Shown one piece after another: positions 16,624-24,666 of a stretch of 33,146 nt of DNA. The DNA is from Desulfobacterales bacterium (lineage in GTDB: Bacteria > Desulfobacterota > Desulfobacteria > Desulfobacterales > JAIPEE01). The stretch spans positions 1 to 33,146 of the forward strand of contig JAIPEE010000040.1 of assembly GCA_021737275.1 (NCBI GenBank), given 5' to 3'. Within the stretch, counting starts at the first letter, position 1, and each line of letters begins with the position of its first letter. The notes beneath the pieces are model-generated. The model saw nothing but the letters and a program-made list of their open reading frames with translations. It had not been told where the DNA came from and did not search any database. Made by a program: the position numbers and the translations under genes.

Positions 16624-16784
16624 TTAATTTCCATACCGATCGGGTATTCTTAACCCGATATCTCTATTTATACTTACCAGACGCTTGAACTTATCTACAT
16701 CACTTTTATTCTCCTGTGTAGAAACCGTTGCAGGCAGAAATGAAATAATAATGAAAAAACTAATATGATATATAATTTCATCAT
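16624..16784 (-). pseudogene. Possible small secreted peptide gene with a 1-nt frame break
   Basis: Starting at ATG 16784, 11 nt after a GGAGG (16796-16800), the frame encodes a hydrophobic stretch MMKLYIILVF and then goes off frame. Adding one base to the A-run at 16754-16759 gives a continuous 53-residue peptide with a lysine, a hydrophobic core, SFLPATVST as a plausible signal-peptidase site, and a charged tail ending IPDRYGN. The good ribosome site and signal-peptide pattern argue for a real small exported protein. I recognise no family. Confidence 0.4.
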
Positions 16785-16799
16785 TTTGCCGCCAACCTC

Positions 16800-16994
16800 C
16801 TATTCCAGGATCTCCTTAACCCGGCCAACATCACCGTTTTCGAGGCGAACCTTAATGCCATGCGGATGTGTTGGAGACTTTGTCAGAAGATCCTTGACCG
16901 TTCCTTCTGTCATTTTTCCTGATCGCTGATCCTGTTTTTTAACGACCATTACATGTGTACCGATGCTGATATTACGCCTGGTTTTTCCATCCAT
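16800..16994 (-). CDS. YwbE-family small protein
   Basis: This 64-residue protein matches the YwbE family as I remember it: RRNISIGTHVMVVKKQDQRS followed by GTVKDLLTKSPTHPHGIKVR and GDVGRVKEIL. The family forms a small beta-barrel-like fold; its function is not established, though the fold suggests RNA or nucleic-acid contact. Length is typical. AAGGAAGT precedes the ATG. The possible secreted peptide frame begins 15 nt after its stop. Confidence 0.85.
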   Translation of the reverse strand: MDGKTRRNISIGTHVMVVKKQDQRSGKMTEGTVKDLLTKSPTHPHGIKVRLENGDVGRVKEILE

Positions 16995-17191
16995 ATTTAC
17001 TTCCTTTTAAACCTTTCCGGAATTGTTTTTTTTCAAACAAATGAAATCTCAAAAGCTTTGGCTCTTTTCTCCGGGCTTTCATTTATTTCAGGAACATTCG
17101 TAAATGGGCCGCTTTTTGATCCATAGCTGCTTTGAAATTATTTCAGGCGGAGTTATCTCCGTCGATCTTTTTGATACGTAACAAGTTTATT

Positions 17192-17220
17192 TTGACATTA
17201 GTAGCTGCTTTCGCTAAATA
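17192..17220 (+). promoter_or_regulatory. Sigma-70 promoter of zinc-ribbon gene
   Basis: TTGACA (17192-17197) and TAAATA (17215-17220) are separated by exactly 17 nt, a near-consensus housekeeping promoter. Transcription should begin near 17227, leaving a leader of about 33 nt before the ATG at 17260. Confidence 0.65.
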
Positions 17221-17259
17221 ACTTGACCTTATTACAACCTTTTTGCCTGATGAGTTGTT

Positions 17260-17493
17260 ATGGAAAACTGTAAGCATGAAATACTAACGCTTGTAATTGA
17301 AAAATCCAATAAAGTTCGCTGCCGGCACTGTCACCTGACAATTTCCGAAGACGAACTGGAAAACGGGTATTGCCCCGAGTGCATGGAAGCGCACAATGTG
17401 CGGCACTGTGACTTTGATAAAGTTTCCCGCCCTGACTCCCCGACAACTCGATATTACTGTGAAAACTGCGGTATTATTATTGAATGTCGATAA
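17260..17493 (+). CDS. Small zinc-ribbon protein
   Basis: This 77-residue protein is dense in paired cysteines and histidines: C4, C21-x-x-C24-H25, C38-x-x-C41, H45/H49/C50, C67-x-x-C70 and C76. This is consistent with two zinc-ribbon or rubredoxin-like knuckles. I do not recognise a specific family; such proteins often bind zinc and act in nucleic-acid or protein contacts. It has its own promoter at 17192-17220, while its neighbours are on the other strand. No strong ribosome site is visible. Confidence 0.7.
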   Translation: MENCKHEILTLVIEKSNKVRCRHCHLTISEDELENGYCPECMEAHNVRHCDFDKVSRPDSPTTRYYCENCGIIIECR

Positions 17494-17508
17494 ACTTTTT
17501 TTATCCCT

Positions 17509-18069
17509 TTATAAGGGTGGAAACTGCCTTAACGTTTTTTCCACTACCGCATTAACCGTCTTTGTTGTTTTCTCCGGATTGGAATGGTCTGTTACCTGGA
17601 GCGTACCTTTACCGCGCCATAATAACTCTTTTTCCGGGTCCGTTATATCGATGACGAGCATTCCCTGATCGTAGGCACGGACATCGCTGCCGCTACTGAT
17701 ACCGATGCCGCCGACACTTCCTGTGCTCCCGATGCCGAAACCGATACCGGTACTTACATTATCCGATTTAATTTTATTCTGTATGGCATATTGATAACTG
17801 ATAAAAAAATCAGGTGCGCCGTCATCTGCTTTTTTGAACCCCTTTAAAGAGAGTACCTGAACAATTGCATTTCTGATACGGTTGTCAAGCAAAGGGTTAT
17901 CTACCCTTATGTCACCGGTTTTGGGCTGGGTTTCCGATTGCCAGCCATATGTTTTAAGGGTGCTGAAATCAGATGACATATTATAATCCTGACTGACAAC
18001 AATACCGGAACACCCATAAATAAAACTTAAAAGAAATACACCGATAAAATAATATTTTAATTGATTCAT
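17509..18069 (-). CDS. DUF4136-family lipoprotein
   Basis: This 186-residue exported protein begins with a type II signal peptide (hydrophobic YFIGVFLLSFIYGCSG) and a lipobox cysteine at C20. The mature part has YNMSSDFSTLKTYGWQ, LLDNRIRNAIVQVLSLKGF and a glycine/serine-rich stretch before LVIDITDPEKELLWRG, which is the DUF4136 pattern. It should be anchored in the outer or inner membrane. Function is unknown. It lies directly downstream of the OYE-family gene (10 nt), so they are probably one transcript. Confidence 0.85.
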   Translation of the reverse strand: MNQLKYYFIGVFLLSFIYGCSGIVVSQDYNMSSDFSTLKTYGWQSETQPKTGDIRVDNPLLDNRIRNAIVQVLSLKGFKKADDGAPDFFISYQYAIQNKIKSDNVSTGIGFGIGSTGSVGGIGISSGSDVRAYDQGMLVIDITDPEKELLWRGKGTLQVTDHSNPEKTTKTVNAVVEKTLRQFPPL

Positions 18070-18079
18070 TTTTACTCCG

Positions 18080-19171
18080 TTACTTTTTCTTTTTCTCCCT
18101 GGTTACACAATATATTCCTTCGCCTTTCATGGCCGGGCGAAAGCAGAGGTTATCCGACTTGCATTCCGACTTGCGAAGATCTCCGTTTTTCCAACGATTA
18201 ATCAAATCCGGCTCACAGATAAACGGCCGGCACATTGAGATATAATCCGTTATACCGTTTGTAACCAGTTTGTCAGCAACTTCAAATGATCGTACACCGC
18301 CTACAAGAATCAATGGGATATTAATCTCCTTTTTAAACGTAGCCATGTCATCTTTAAAGTAGGCCTCTTTTTCAATTTTATTTATACCTTTCTTGCAGGT
18401 AATATCGCCTACACCCCCGCTCAGCTCAATAGCATCAAGACCTTCATCTGCCAGCATTTTTCCGACAAATAGAGAATCTTCCAGAGAGAGTCCGTTTTCT
18501 TCATAATCCTGGCCATTTATTTTAATCATTACAGGATATTCAATACCAACAGCTTTCCGGATGGCCCGGTAGGTTTCAAGATAAATTCTTGATCTGTTTT
18601 CAATAGTACCACCGTATTCATCCTCACGCTTATTATAATTAGGCGAAAGAAACTGGCTTAACAGATACCCATGTGCCGCGTGTAGTTGCACGCCATCAAA
18701 ACCTGCCGTTTGAGCTCTTTTTGATGCATCAGCAAACGCTTTAACCAGTTCGGAGATATCACCTTTAGTGATCTCTCTTCGAGGTTTATCTGAAAGACCT
18801 TCAAAGTCTGAGACAACAAGAGGCGATTGTCCGGTTAATTTTTCAGGCGCCTCAGCGCCTGCGTGGGCCAGTTGCATGACAATCTTTCCACCACAATTAT
18901 GAACTGCATCTGTCATTTCTCTAAGGCCGTCAATATAATCATCTTTGTGAATAGCAAGCTGCCAGGGTGTGGCCTGCCCTTCAGGACGAACATAGGTGTG
19001 GCCACTCATAATCAGGCCCACACCGCCATCGGCGAGATCTGTCATCATTTTTATTAAGGCGGGGGTAACTTTACCATCTGCGGTTGCAACCCCTTCCCAT
19101 GTAGCAGAACGAACAAAACGATTTAATAACGCCATGCCATTAATTGTTGTGCTTTCAAATAATTTGCTCAT
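18080..19171 (-). CDS. NADH:flavin oxidoreductase, Old Yellow Enzyme family
   Basis: This 363-residue TIM-barrel FMN enzyme carries family markers: LNRFVRSATWEGVA at the N-terminus, QLAHAGAEA, DGVQLHAAHGYLLSQFLSP, YNKREDEYGG, the FMN-phosphate segment ILVGGVRSFE and SMCRPFICEPDLI. Members reduce activated C=C bonds of enones, dienoyl-CoA or nitro compounds using NAD(P)H. This one lacks the second flavin/NAD domain of the 2,4-dienoyl-CoA reductase type, but has C-terminal cysteines near CKSDNLCFRPAMKGEGIYC that might bind a metal or cluster. GAGGAT precedes the ATG. Substrate unknown. Confidence 0.92.
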   Translation of the reverse strand: MSKLFESTTINGMALLNRFVRSATWEGVATADGKVTPALIKMMTDLADGGVGLIMSGHTYVRPEGQATPWQLAIHKDDYIDGLREMTDAVHNCGGKIVMQLAHAGAEAPEKLTGQSPLVVSDFEGLSDKPRREITKGDISELVKAFADASKRAQTAGFDGVQLHAAHGYLLSQFLSPNYNKREDEYGGTIENRSRIYLETYRAIRKAVGIEYPVMIKINGQDYEENGLSLEDSLFVGKMLADEGLDAIELSGGVGDITCKKGINKIEKEAYFKDDMATFKKEINIPLILVGGVRSFEVADKLVTNGITDYISMCRPFICEPDLINRWKNGDLRKSECKSDNLCFRPAMKGEGIYCVTREKKKK

Positions 19172-19268
19172 TTTTTATCCTCGGTTGAATTACTATTAAT
19201 TAAATAGTTTTTAAAAATGTTGGAACAAACTCATTTAATATAAAAGAAAACCGAAACCATGTCTAATC

Positions 19269-19652
19269 TTAATGATATTCAATTTCAGTCCATGAATCCG
19301 TAGGAAACATCCATACCAGTTTAAACAGTTCTTCACCGGAGTTTTTTACGCCATGCAAGTTATTCTTCGGGACATAAATGGCATCTCCTGCTTTTATCGA
19401 CTGCCACCGGTTATCAAGATATACTTCCGCCTCTCCCCGGATCACATAATAAATTTCCTGAGGATGGTGATGATGAATATCCATAATTGCACCGGGCGGC
19501 ACTTCAAGTATCCCCATATTCATTCCGTGCGTGGGCGTCTTTTCACCGGAAATTATACTTTTCCAACGGATAACATCAGCACGATCACTTTTTCCTTCTT
19601 CATATTCCCAATTATACTGATCTTCATTTACCAGTACGCTTTTTTCTGTCAT
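19269..19652 (-). CDS. Cupin-domain protein
   Basis: This 127-residue single cupin has the motif HHHHPQEIYYVIRGEAEVY (metal-binding histidines and Glu) and the second motif GDAIYVPKNNLHGVKN with a further His. It is likely a metal-binding sensor or small enzyme of sugar or amino-acid metabolism. It sits between the OYE-family gene and the eIF1-like gene, all on the - strand. Substrate cannot be inferred. Confidence 0.85.
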   Translation of the reverse strand: MTEKSVLVNEDQYNWEYEEGKSDRADVIRWKSIISGEKTPTHGMNMGILEVPPGAIMDIHHHHPQEIYYVIRGEAEVYLDNRWQSIKAGDAIYVPKNNLHGVKNSGEELFKLVWMFPTDSWTEIEYH

Positions 19653-19693
19653 CTAAATTTAAACCTTTCTTTAGAGAAGCGGTTTTAAAGAGA

Positions 19694-20056
19694 TTATCCG
19701 CCTGATAATTTAACTACCCATCCATATTTTTTCAGCTCTGCCATCAACCTTTCCCGTTGATCTCCCTGGATTTCAATAACATCATTTTTAATGGTACCAC
19801 CGGTACCACACTTTTGTTTCAGTTCTTTTCCCAATTGTTTAAGTTCAGATTCGTCAAGGGGAACGCCGGTAATCAATGTTACGCCCTTCCCTTTTCGCCC
19901 TTTTGTCTCTCTACCGATACGAACAATTCCATCACTTTTGGATAATGCTTTTTTCTGACGACATACACACTTTTCGGCCTGCTTGCTGCATTTGGGGCAC
20001 ATCTTTCCGTATTCCGTTGAATAAACAATGCCGCCATTATCATTTCTTTTATTCAT
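19694..20056 (-). CDS. eIF1/SUI1-family translation factor (YciH-like)
   Basis: This 120-residue protein has a short N-terminal metal-knuckle-like segment (CPKCSKQAEKCVC) and a SUI1 domain (about 45-118: GRKGKGVTLITGVPLD, KCGTGGTIKNDVIEIQGD and LKKYGWVVKLSGG). It is the bacterial homologue of eIF1, which can influence start-codon choice on the 30S subunit. Family assignment is confident; function in bacteria is poorly defined. Confidence 0.92.
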   Translation of the reverse strand: MNKRNDNGGIVYSTEYGKMCPKCSKQAEKCVCRQKKALSKSDGIVRIGRETKGRKGKGVTLITGVPLDESELKQLGKELKQKCGTGGTIKNDVIEIQGDQRERLMAELKKYGWVVKLSGG

Positions 20057-20088
20057 CGCTATTACCGGCTTAACTCAAATGCTATATA

Positions 20089-20682
20089 TTACTGTCGTCC
20101 ACGTACAAACTGAGCCGTAATCTCTGCAACACGTTTTCCATAAAGTTCTGCAGTCTCAATATCGCCTTTGGGTGGTGCAGATCCCGGCTCAACCTGGAAA
20201 CTGGCAGCCATGGGGCCAATAAAGGATCCGACTCTGTTATGTGTTTCCGGGCCGGGCCCATCAACACTGTTCATGCCCTCAGGATCATTGGCAGATGGAA
20301 ACATCCCAAGCCCGACATAAATCATCCCATGCTGCATGGCATTTATAACAAGGCCGAACAGCGTATTCAGTTTATCACCTGAAAAGGAGCTTGAGTTTGT
20401 AAATGCTCCGGCGATTTTATCCTTCCATGCAAGGGTGAACCATTTTTTGGCAGCCTCTTCCATAAACGTCTTTAGGCCGGCAGAAATATTTCCCATATAC
20501 GTCGCTGTACCCAATATAATGGCATCGGCAGAATCGAGCTCATCCAATCTTTCAATGGCTTCATCTGCATTATAAAGCTCAACCTTCACACCATCTACAC
20601 CGGCTGCGCCGCGCTGAACCCCCTCAGCTTGCAATTTTGTATGTCCGTATTTACTGTAATATACGATAGCAACTTTAATCAT
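20089..20682 (-). CDS. WrbA-like flavodoxin-fold NAD(P)H:quinone oxidoreductase
   Basis: This 197-residue protein begins KVAIVYYSKYGHT, the FMN phosphate-binding loop of WrbA/flavodoxin proteins, followed by AIILGTATYMGNISAGLKTF and AGAFTNSSSFSGDK, matching the WrbA layout. Members reduce quinones by two electrons and protect against oxidative stress. A GGGAGGT ribosome site lies before the ATG. It is transcribed away from the sigma-54 unit on its right. Confidence 0.88.
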   Translation of the reverse strand: MIKVAIVYYSKYGHTKLQAEGVQRGAAGVDGVKVELYNADEAIERLDELDSADAIILGTATYMGNISAGLKTFMEEAAKKWFTLAWKDKIAGAFTNSSSFSGDKLNTLFGLVINAMQHGMIYVGLGMFPSANDPEGMNSVDGPGPETHNRVGSFIGPMAASFQVEPGSAPPKGDIETAELYGKRVAEITAQFVRGRQ

Positions 20683-21019
20683 TATAGGACCTCCCTTGTT
20701 GAATTTTTGTTCAAAATATCGATTTTTTAAGACAATGCCTGATACATAAATATCTTAGAATTGATTATAATAACGGTTAGATACTGTTAGTTATGGTTTT
20801 TTATAACCTATAATATAATCACAGATTAGTTGTTAAGCAACTGAAATTCTGAATGATAACATCTGATCAGGGGTTCCGGTCTGTTTATTTGACACATCAA
20901 CTTACTAAGTTTCAGACGTGCTCTCATCATACGGGGTGGAACATGTGAAGTGGGGCAGTTTGCCCCGGTGGCCTATTATTCCCCAGCGGCAGCCGGTGAA
21001 ACACAGGTAAAAAAATCCC

Positions 21020-21055
21020 TTATGCGGCTGTTCCCGACAGCTGCGCATCGCATAA
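21020..21055. promoter_or_regulatory. Nested dyad, candidate enhancer (UAS) for the NtrC-type activator
   Basis: Outer arms TTATGCG (21020-21026) and CGCATAA (21049-21055) enclose inner arms GCTGT (21027-21031) and ACAGC (21037-21041). The dyad lies about 80-115 nt upstream of the expected start of transcription, where activators of sigma-54 polymerase normally bind. Confidence 0.5.
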
Positions 21056-21066
21056 TACCTCTATAG

Positions 21067-21079
21067 AATCAAATACTTA
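21067..21079 (+). promoter_or_regulatory. Consensus IHF-binding site
   Basis: AATCAAATACTTA fits the IHF consensus WATCAANNNNTTR exactly. It lies between the candidate enhancer dyad and the sigma-54 promoter, the usual place for IHF to bend DNA and bring the activator to the polymerase. Confidence 0.6.
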
Positions 21080-21107
21080 TAAAATTGTTGTGACTTTTAT
21101 GATGAAA

Positions 21108-21122
21108 TGGCACGGAGCTTGC
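21108..21122 (+). promoter_or_regulatory. Sigma-54 (RpoN) promoter
   Basis: TGGCACGGAGCTTGC fits the -24/-12 consensus (TGGCACG-N4-TTGC) perfectly, with the invariant GG and GC 10 nt apart. The start of transcription should be about 12 nt downstream (near 21134), leaving a leader of roughly 65 nt before the ATG at 21198. The unit encodes its own sigma-54 activator. Confidence 0.9.
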
Positions 21123-21197
21123 GATTATGTTTTCAACAACAACTTATAGCTGAAAAACTTTTTTACGGATCAGCTAAAACGAAAGGAGTAACATATT

Positions 21198-21488
21198 ATG
21201 AAGACAACAATGAAAATTATCCAGGGTATTTGTACAAATTGTGACCACAATCATTCATGCGGATTTCTTGCTCGTGCCAAAGAACCGGTTTGGTTTTGTG
21301 AAGAGTTTGATGATAGCGGTGCTGTGGAAAATACCACGGCGACAACTCCTGATTATTCATCGGAGGTTGTGGCTTTAGAGATGAACAGCACACAGTCCTT
21401 GGGCATTTGTAGTAACTGTGACAATCTATCAACATGCAAATTACCAAAAGCTGTCGGGGGCCTCTGGCATTGCGAAGAATATAATTAA
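21198..21488 (+). CDS. Tandem Cys-motif small protein
   Basis: This 96-residue protein has two copies of the same metal-binding-like motif: GICTNCDHNHSCGF...VWFCEEF (C12, C15, C21, C34) and GICSNCDNLSTCKL...LWHCEEY (C71, C74, C80, C92). Each unit has four cysteines, enough for one zinc or iron site. Similar single-motif proteins occur in sulfate reducers as I remember, but I know no established function. It is the first gene after the sigma-54 promoter and precedes the glutamate dehydrogenase gene by 52 nt. A strong AAAGGAG ribosome site is present. It might be a redox or metal sensor, or a partner of the dehydrogenase. Confidence 0.8.
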   Translation: MKTTMKIIQGICTNCDHNHSCGFLARAKEPVWFCEEFDDSGAVENTTATTPDYSSEVVALEMNSTQSLGICSNCDNLSTCKLPKAVGGLWHCEEYN

Positions 21489-21540
21489 AGCCACGAGTTG
21501 TTCATAATTTGAACACTACTTTCTAAAAAGGAAAAACAAA

Positions 21541-22965
21541 ATGTTAGATATAATTAGTAAAGATGTATACAGCCTGGAAGAAGAAAATTTTTTAAATAAT
21601 AAAATTAAAATAAAAGCATTAAAAGAATATGGTTATGCAGATCAAATCATGCATTCTCTGAAAGCAATGGTGCCATGGGAAAGAGAGTTTTTACAGGCAG
21701 TGAATGAGTTGCTTAACTCAATTGCACCTGTTTTAAAACAAGATCCCTTATATGAAAATTTTCAGGTTCTTGAAAGACTTGTTATTCCTGAACGCATAAT
21801 ATCATTCAGGGTCGTCTGGACTGATGACCAAAACAAAATCAGAGTGAATAACGGCTACCGTGTTCAGTTTAACAGTGCTATCGGCCCATACAAGGGCGGC
21901 ACACGATTTCATGCTTCGGTAAATTTAAGCTCACTTAAATTCCTTGGCTTTGAACAAATATTTAAAAATGCCCTGACAGGACTTCCAATGGGCGGTGGAA
22001 AGGGAGGATCGGATTTCAGCGTTACAGGCAAGAGTCGCGGCGAAATAATGCGTTTTTGCCATAGCTACATGACGGAGCTTTTCCGCTATATTGGTCCGGA
22101 TATCGATGTTCCCGCCGGTGACATAGGTGTCGGGGCTCAGGAAATTGGATTCTTGTTCGGTGCATATAAACGCCTTTCCGGACGCTGGAACTGTTCGCTG
22201 ACCGGCAAGGGTTTAAGCTGGGGAGGGTCTCAGCTTCGTCCGGAAGCGACGGGTTACGGTATTGTCTATTTTGCTGAGAATGTTTTGCAGACAAAAAATG
22301 AAAATCTTGAAGGAAAAAAGGTTGCCGTATCAGGATTTGGTAACGTTGCCTGGGGAGTGGTTAAAAAGGCTACTGAACTTGGCGCCAGGGTCGTAACACT
22401 TTCAGGCCCGGATGGATTTATTCATGATCCGGATGGCGTTTCCGGTGAAAAAATTGATTTTATGAAAACAATGCGTTTTTCAGGGATAGATGAAGTGAAA
22501 CAATATTCCGATCAGTTTGGCGTTGAGTTTATACCCAATAAAAGGCCATGGATAATTCCTTGTGACATTGCATTTCCCTGTGCTATACAAAATGAACTGG
22601 ATTTAGATGATGCGAAAGCTTTAATTAGAAATGGGTGTAAATTTGTTATTGAAGGCGCGAATATGCCGACTACCCTCGACGCAGTTCATTTATTCCATGA
22701 TGCGGGGATTATCTTTGTACCCGGTAAAGCATCCAATGCGGGCGGGGTTGGTGCTTCCGGACTTGAAATTGTTCAAAATAAAAATGGATTTAGTTGGGAT
22801 GCACAAAAAGTTGATGATCAATTGCACCGAATTATGTCTGACATTCATGAGATTTGCATTACGGCTGCAGAAAAATATGGCCGGCCCGATAATTATGTTG
22901 TCGGTGCAAACATTGGCGGCTTCCTTAAAGTTGCAGAGGCCATGATCGACCACGGTGCCGTATAA
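21541..22965 (+). CDS. gdhA: Glutamate dehydrogenase (hexameric GdhA family)
   Basis: This 474-residue protein interconverts 2-oxoglutarate plus ammonium and glutamate. The substrate-binding segment GPYKGGTRFH has K118, and LPMGGGKGGSDF has the catalytic lysine K154, spaced 36 residues apart as in E. coli GdhA. The coenzyme domain shows VAVSGFGNVAWGVVKKA, followed by EGANMPTT and GKASNAGGVGASGLE. Length and sequence fit the NADP-linked family, though coenzyme choice is not certain. The N-terminal ~25 residues are longer than in the E. coli enzyme. It is the second gene of the sigma-54 unit, followed by the sensor kinase and activator, so glutamate synthesis is probably under this two-component control. 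It provides the precursor for the osmolyte cluster at 328-8836. Confidence 0.95.
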   Translation: MLDIISKDVYSLEEENFLNNKIKIKALKEYGYADQIMHSLKAMVPWEREFLQAVNELLNSIAPVLKQDPLYENFQVLERLVIPERIISFRVVWTDDQNKIRVNNGYRVQFNSAIGPYKGGTRFHASVNLSSLKFLGFEQIFKNALTGLPMGGGKGGSDFSVTGKSRGEIMRFCHSYMTELFRYIGPDIDVPAGDIGVGAQEIGFLFGAYKRLSGRWNCSLTGKGLSWGGSQLRPEATGYGIVYFAENVLQTKNENLEGKKVAVSGFGNVAWGVVKKATELGARVVTLSGPDGFIHDPDGVSGEKIDFMKTMRFSGIDEVKQYSDQFGVEFIPNKRPWIIPCDIAFPCAIQNELDLDDAKALIRNGCKFVIEGANMPTTLDAVHLFHDAGIIFVPGKASNAGGVGASGLEIVQNKNGFSWDAQKVDDQLHRIMSDIHEICITAAEKYGRPDNYVVGANIGGFLKVAEAMIDHGAV

Positions 22966-22981
22966 GAATATTAATTATTCT

Positions 22982-24658
22982 ATGAAAAACCTTATTTTTC
23001 ACCCAGAGACAATTTCAACTTTGCGAGAGCTGCTGCAGATAGCATGCAGCAGCTCAACGCGAATTGATTTTATGGACAAAATTTTTAATAAGCTCTTAAA
23101 TATCATCGATGCTGATGCGCTTGATATCTGGGTTACGTCCGACAAAGTATATTACCATTTTCATTCGGTTTTTTTAGAAACCGATGTGTGTGCACAGATG
23201 AAAACAGGCTTCATTGACAATAAAAAGCTTATAGATTTTGTGATATATGATCTTGGTGATAAAAAATACCTTGAAAAGCAAATTAAGAAAACCGAAGCCG
23301 GCAGCCTCTGGATTGAAAATTTGGTTCCGAATCTTACCGGTACACCAGATGAAACATTTCCTTATATCGTAACCGGTAATGGTATTCATTATCCATCACA
23401 AGCATTTGTTGAATTTGATATTAATGAAACAGATAAGGGACTTCTTCAGGTAAAGAGTATTCAACCCTTTTTTTTTAATAAAAAAAAAGTAGAGAAGGTA
23501 TATGAAGGTCTGGGGCAGTTTTTGGGAATAGTGATATCCTATCGCCGCTTACATTTTGCACTGGGTGAGCGTATTAAGGAAATCACGTGCCTTTATAATA
23601 TAAACCATATCACTGCATCACTTGACTATTCAATAAATGATTTGTTCCAGAGTATAGTTGAAATGCTTCCTGAAGCTTTCCAGTTTCCGGAGATTACGAA
23701 GGCACGCATTATTGTTGATAATCATTCATTTGTTTCACTTGGCTTTAAAAAGGGATCTCATTTTATATCTGAAAAAATAATTGTAAAAGGAGAAGTTCGC
23801 GGACGTGTAGAAGTATTTTACACGAACTATCATTACGGGGGTGTATATCTGTCTAAAGATATGGCATTTCTATACGAGGAACAACAATTGCTTCAAGGTG
23901 TTTCTCGTGAATTACGCCAGATATTAGAACGAAGGCAGGATGAACAGGATAAAAAAAATCTTGAAAAGCAACTTCATCATGCTGATCGCCTGTCAACAGT
24001 TGGCCAACTTGCCGCAGGCATCGCACATGAAATTAATGAGCCGCTAGCAAACACGCTTGGATTTGCACAATTGATACAAAAAAACCCGGATCTTTCAGAT
24101 CAGATTCGTAAGGATATTGATAAAATTGTTGAAGCATCTTTATACGCACGTGAGGTTATTGCGACATTGATGCTGTTCGTGCGCCAATCACCGAAACAAA
24201 AAGATAAAATTAACCTGAATATGGTTATCAGAAATTCATTTTCCCTTTTGGAGTCACGCTGTGAAAAGTCAAATATAAACGTTTTATGTGAGTTGTCCCC
24301 AGAGCTTCCATTGTTCTATGGAGATTCCGCCCAATTTCAACAAATTATTATTAATTTAATTGTTAACGCTATTCAGGAAATGACTGATGGTGGCAATATA
24401 TTAGTTAAAACGGAATTGCATAACGAGTGTATATGTCTCATTGTAGAGGACTCCGGAAAAGGCATACCGCTCGATGTAATAGACAATATCTTTGATCCAT
24501 TTTTTACTACAAAGGATGTTGGAAAGGGAACAGGTCTCGGCTTATCTGTTGTTCATGGAATAATTAAATCGTATGGTGGTTCAATCCAGGTGAGTAACCG
24601 GTTGGAACAAGGTGCACGTTTTGAAATCAATCTTCCCCTAACCGGGGAAAAAGTATAG
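22982..24658 (+). CDS. Cytosolic sensor histidine kinase
   Basis: This NtrB-like kinase is 558 residues from ATG 22982 (a GTG at 22955 overlapping gdhA would give 567). The first ~325 residues have no transmembrane segment and may hold GAF-like sensing domains. A coiled stretch (ILERRQDEQDKKNLEKQL) leads into the H-box LAAGIAHEINEPLANTLG with phosphorylated H349. The ATPase part has the N-box IIINLIVNAIQEM, G1 EDSGKGIP and G2 TGLGLSVVHGI. The signal is thus probably cytoplasmic. Neither start has a clear ribosome site; 22982 avoids overlap with gdhA. The partner regulator follows after 8 nt. Confidence 0.9.
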   Translation: MKNLIFHPETISTLRELLQIACSSSTRIDFMDKIFNKLLNIIDADALDIWVTSDKVYYHFHSVFLETDVCAQMKTGFIDNKKLIDFVIYDLGDKKYLEKQIKKTEAGSLWIENLVPNLTGTPDETFPYIVTGNGIHYPSQAFVEFDINETDKGLLQVKSIQPFFFNKKKVEKVYEGLGQFLGIVISYRRLHFALGERIKEITCLYNINHITASLDYSINDLFQSIVEMLPEAFQFPEITKARIIVDNHSFVSLGFKKGSHFISEKIIVKGEVRGRVEVFYTNYHYGGVYLSKDMAFLYEEQQLLQGVSRELRQILERRQDEQDKKNLEKQLHHADRLSTVGQLAAGIAHEINEPLANTLGFAQLIQKNPDLSDQIRKDIDKIVEASLYAREVIATLMLFVRQSPKQKDKINLNMVIRNSFSLLESRCEKSNINVLCELSPELPLFYGDSAQFQQIIINLIVNAIQEMTDGGNILVKTELHNECICLIVEDSGKGIPLDVIDNIFDPFFTTKDVGKGTGLGLSVVHGIIKSYGGSIQVSNRLEQGARFEINLPLTGEKV

Positions 24659-24666
24659 GCTTTAAA

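Larger units (their letters stand above)
20683..21197 (+). promoter_or_regulatory. 515-nt regulatory intergenic region of the sigma-54 unit
   Basis: No gene is seen here. On the right it contains a sigma-54 promoter (21108-21122), a consensus IHF site (21067-21079), a nested dyad (21020-21055) and a second perfect hairpin GGGGCAGTTTGCCCC (20952-20966). The left part holds the WrbA-like gene's leader, an AT-rich stretch at 20700-20830, and AGTTG/CAACT at about 20827-20841. GAAAGGAGT lies before the ATG at 21198. Confidence 0.7.

Noticed and set aside
20880-21060. Possible riboswitch (cobalamin, c-di-GMP or molybdenum-cofactor type) before the sigma-54 unit
   Set aside because: I could not match any conserved core box, and the region lies upstream of the sigma-54 start, so it would not be in that transcript.
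22955-22981. GTG start at 22955 for the histidine kinase
   Set aside because: It overlaps the gdhA end and has no better ribosome site than ATG 22982; the later start is preferred but not proven.
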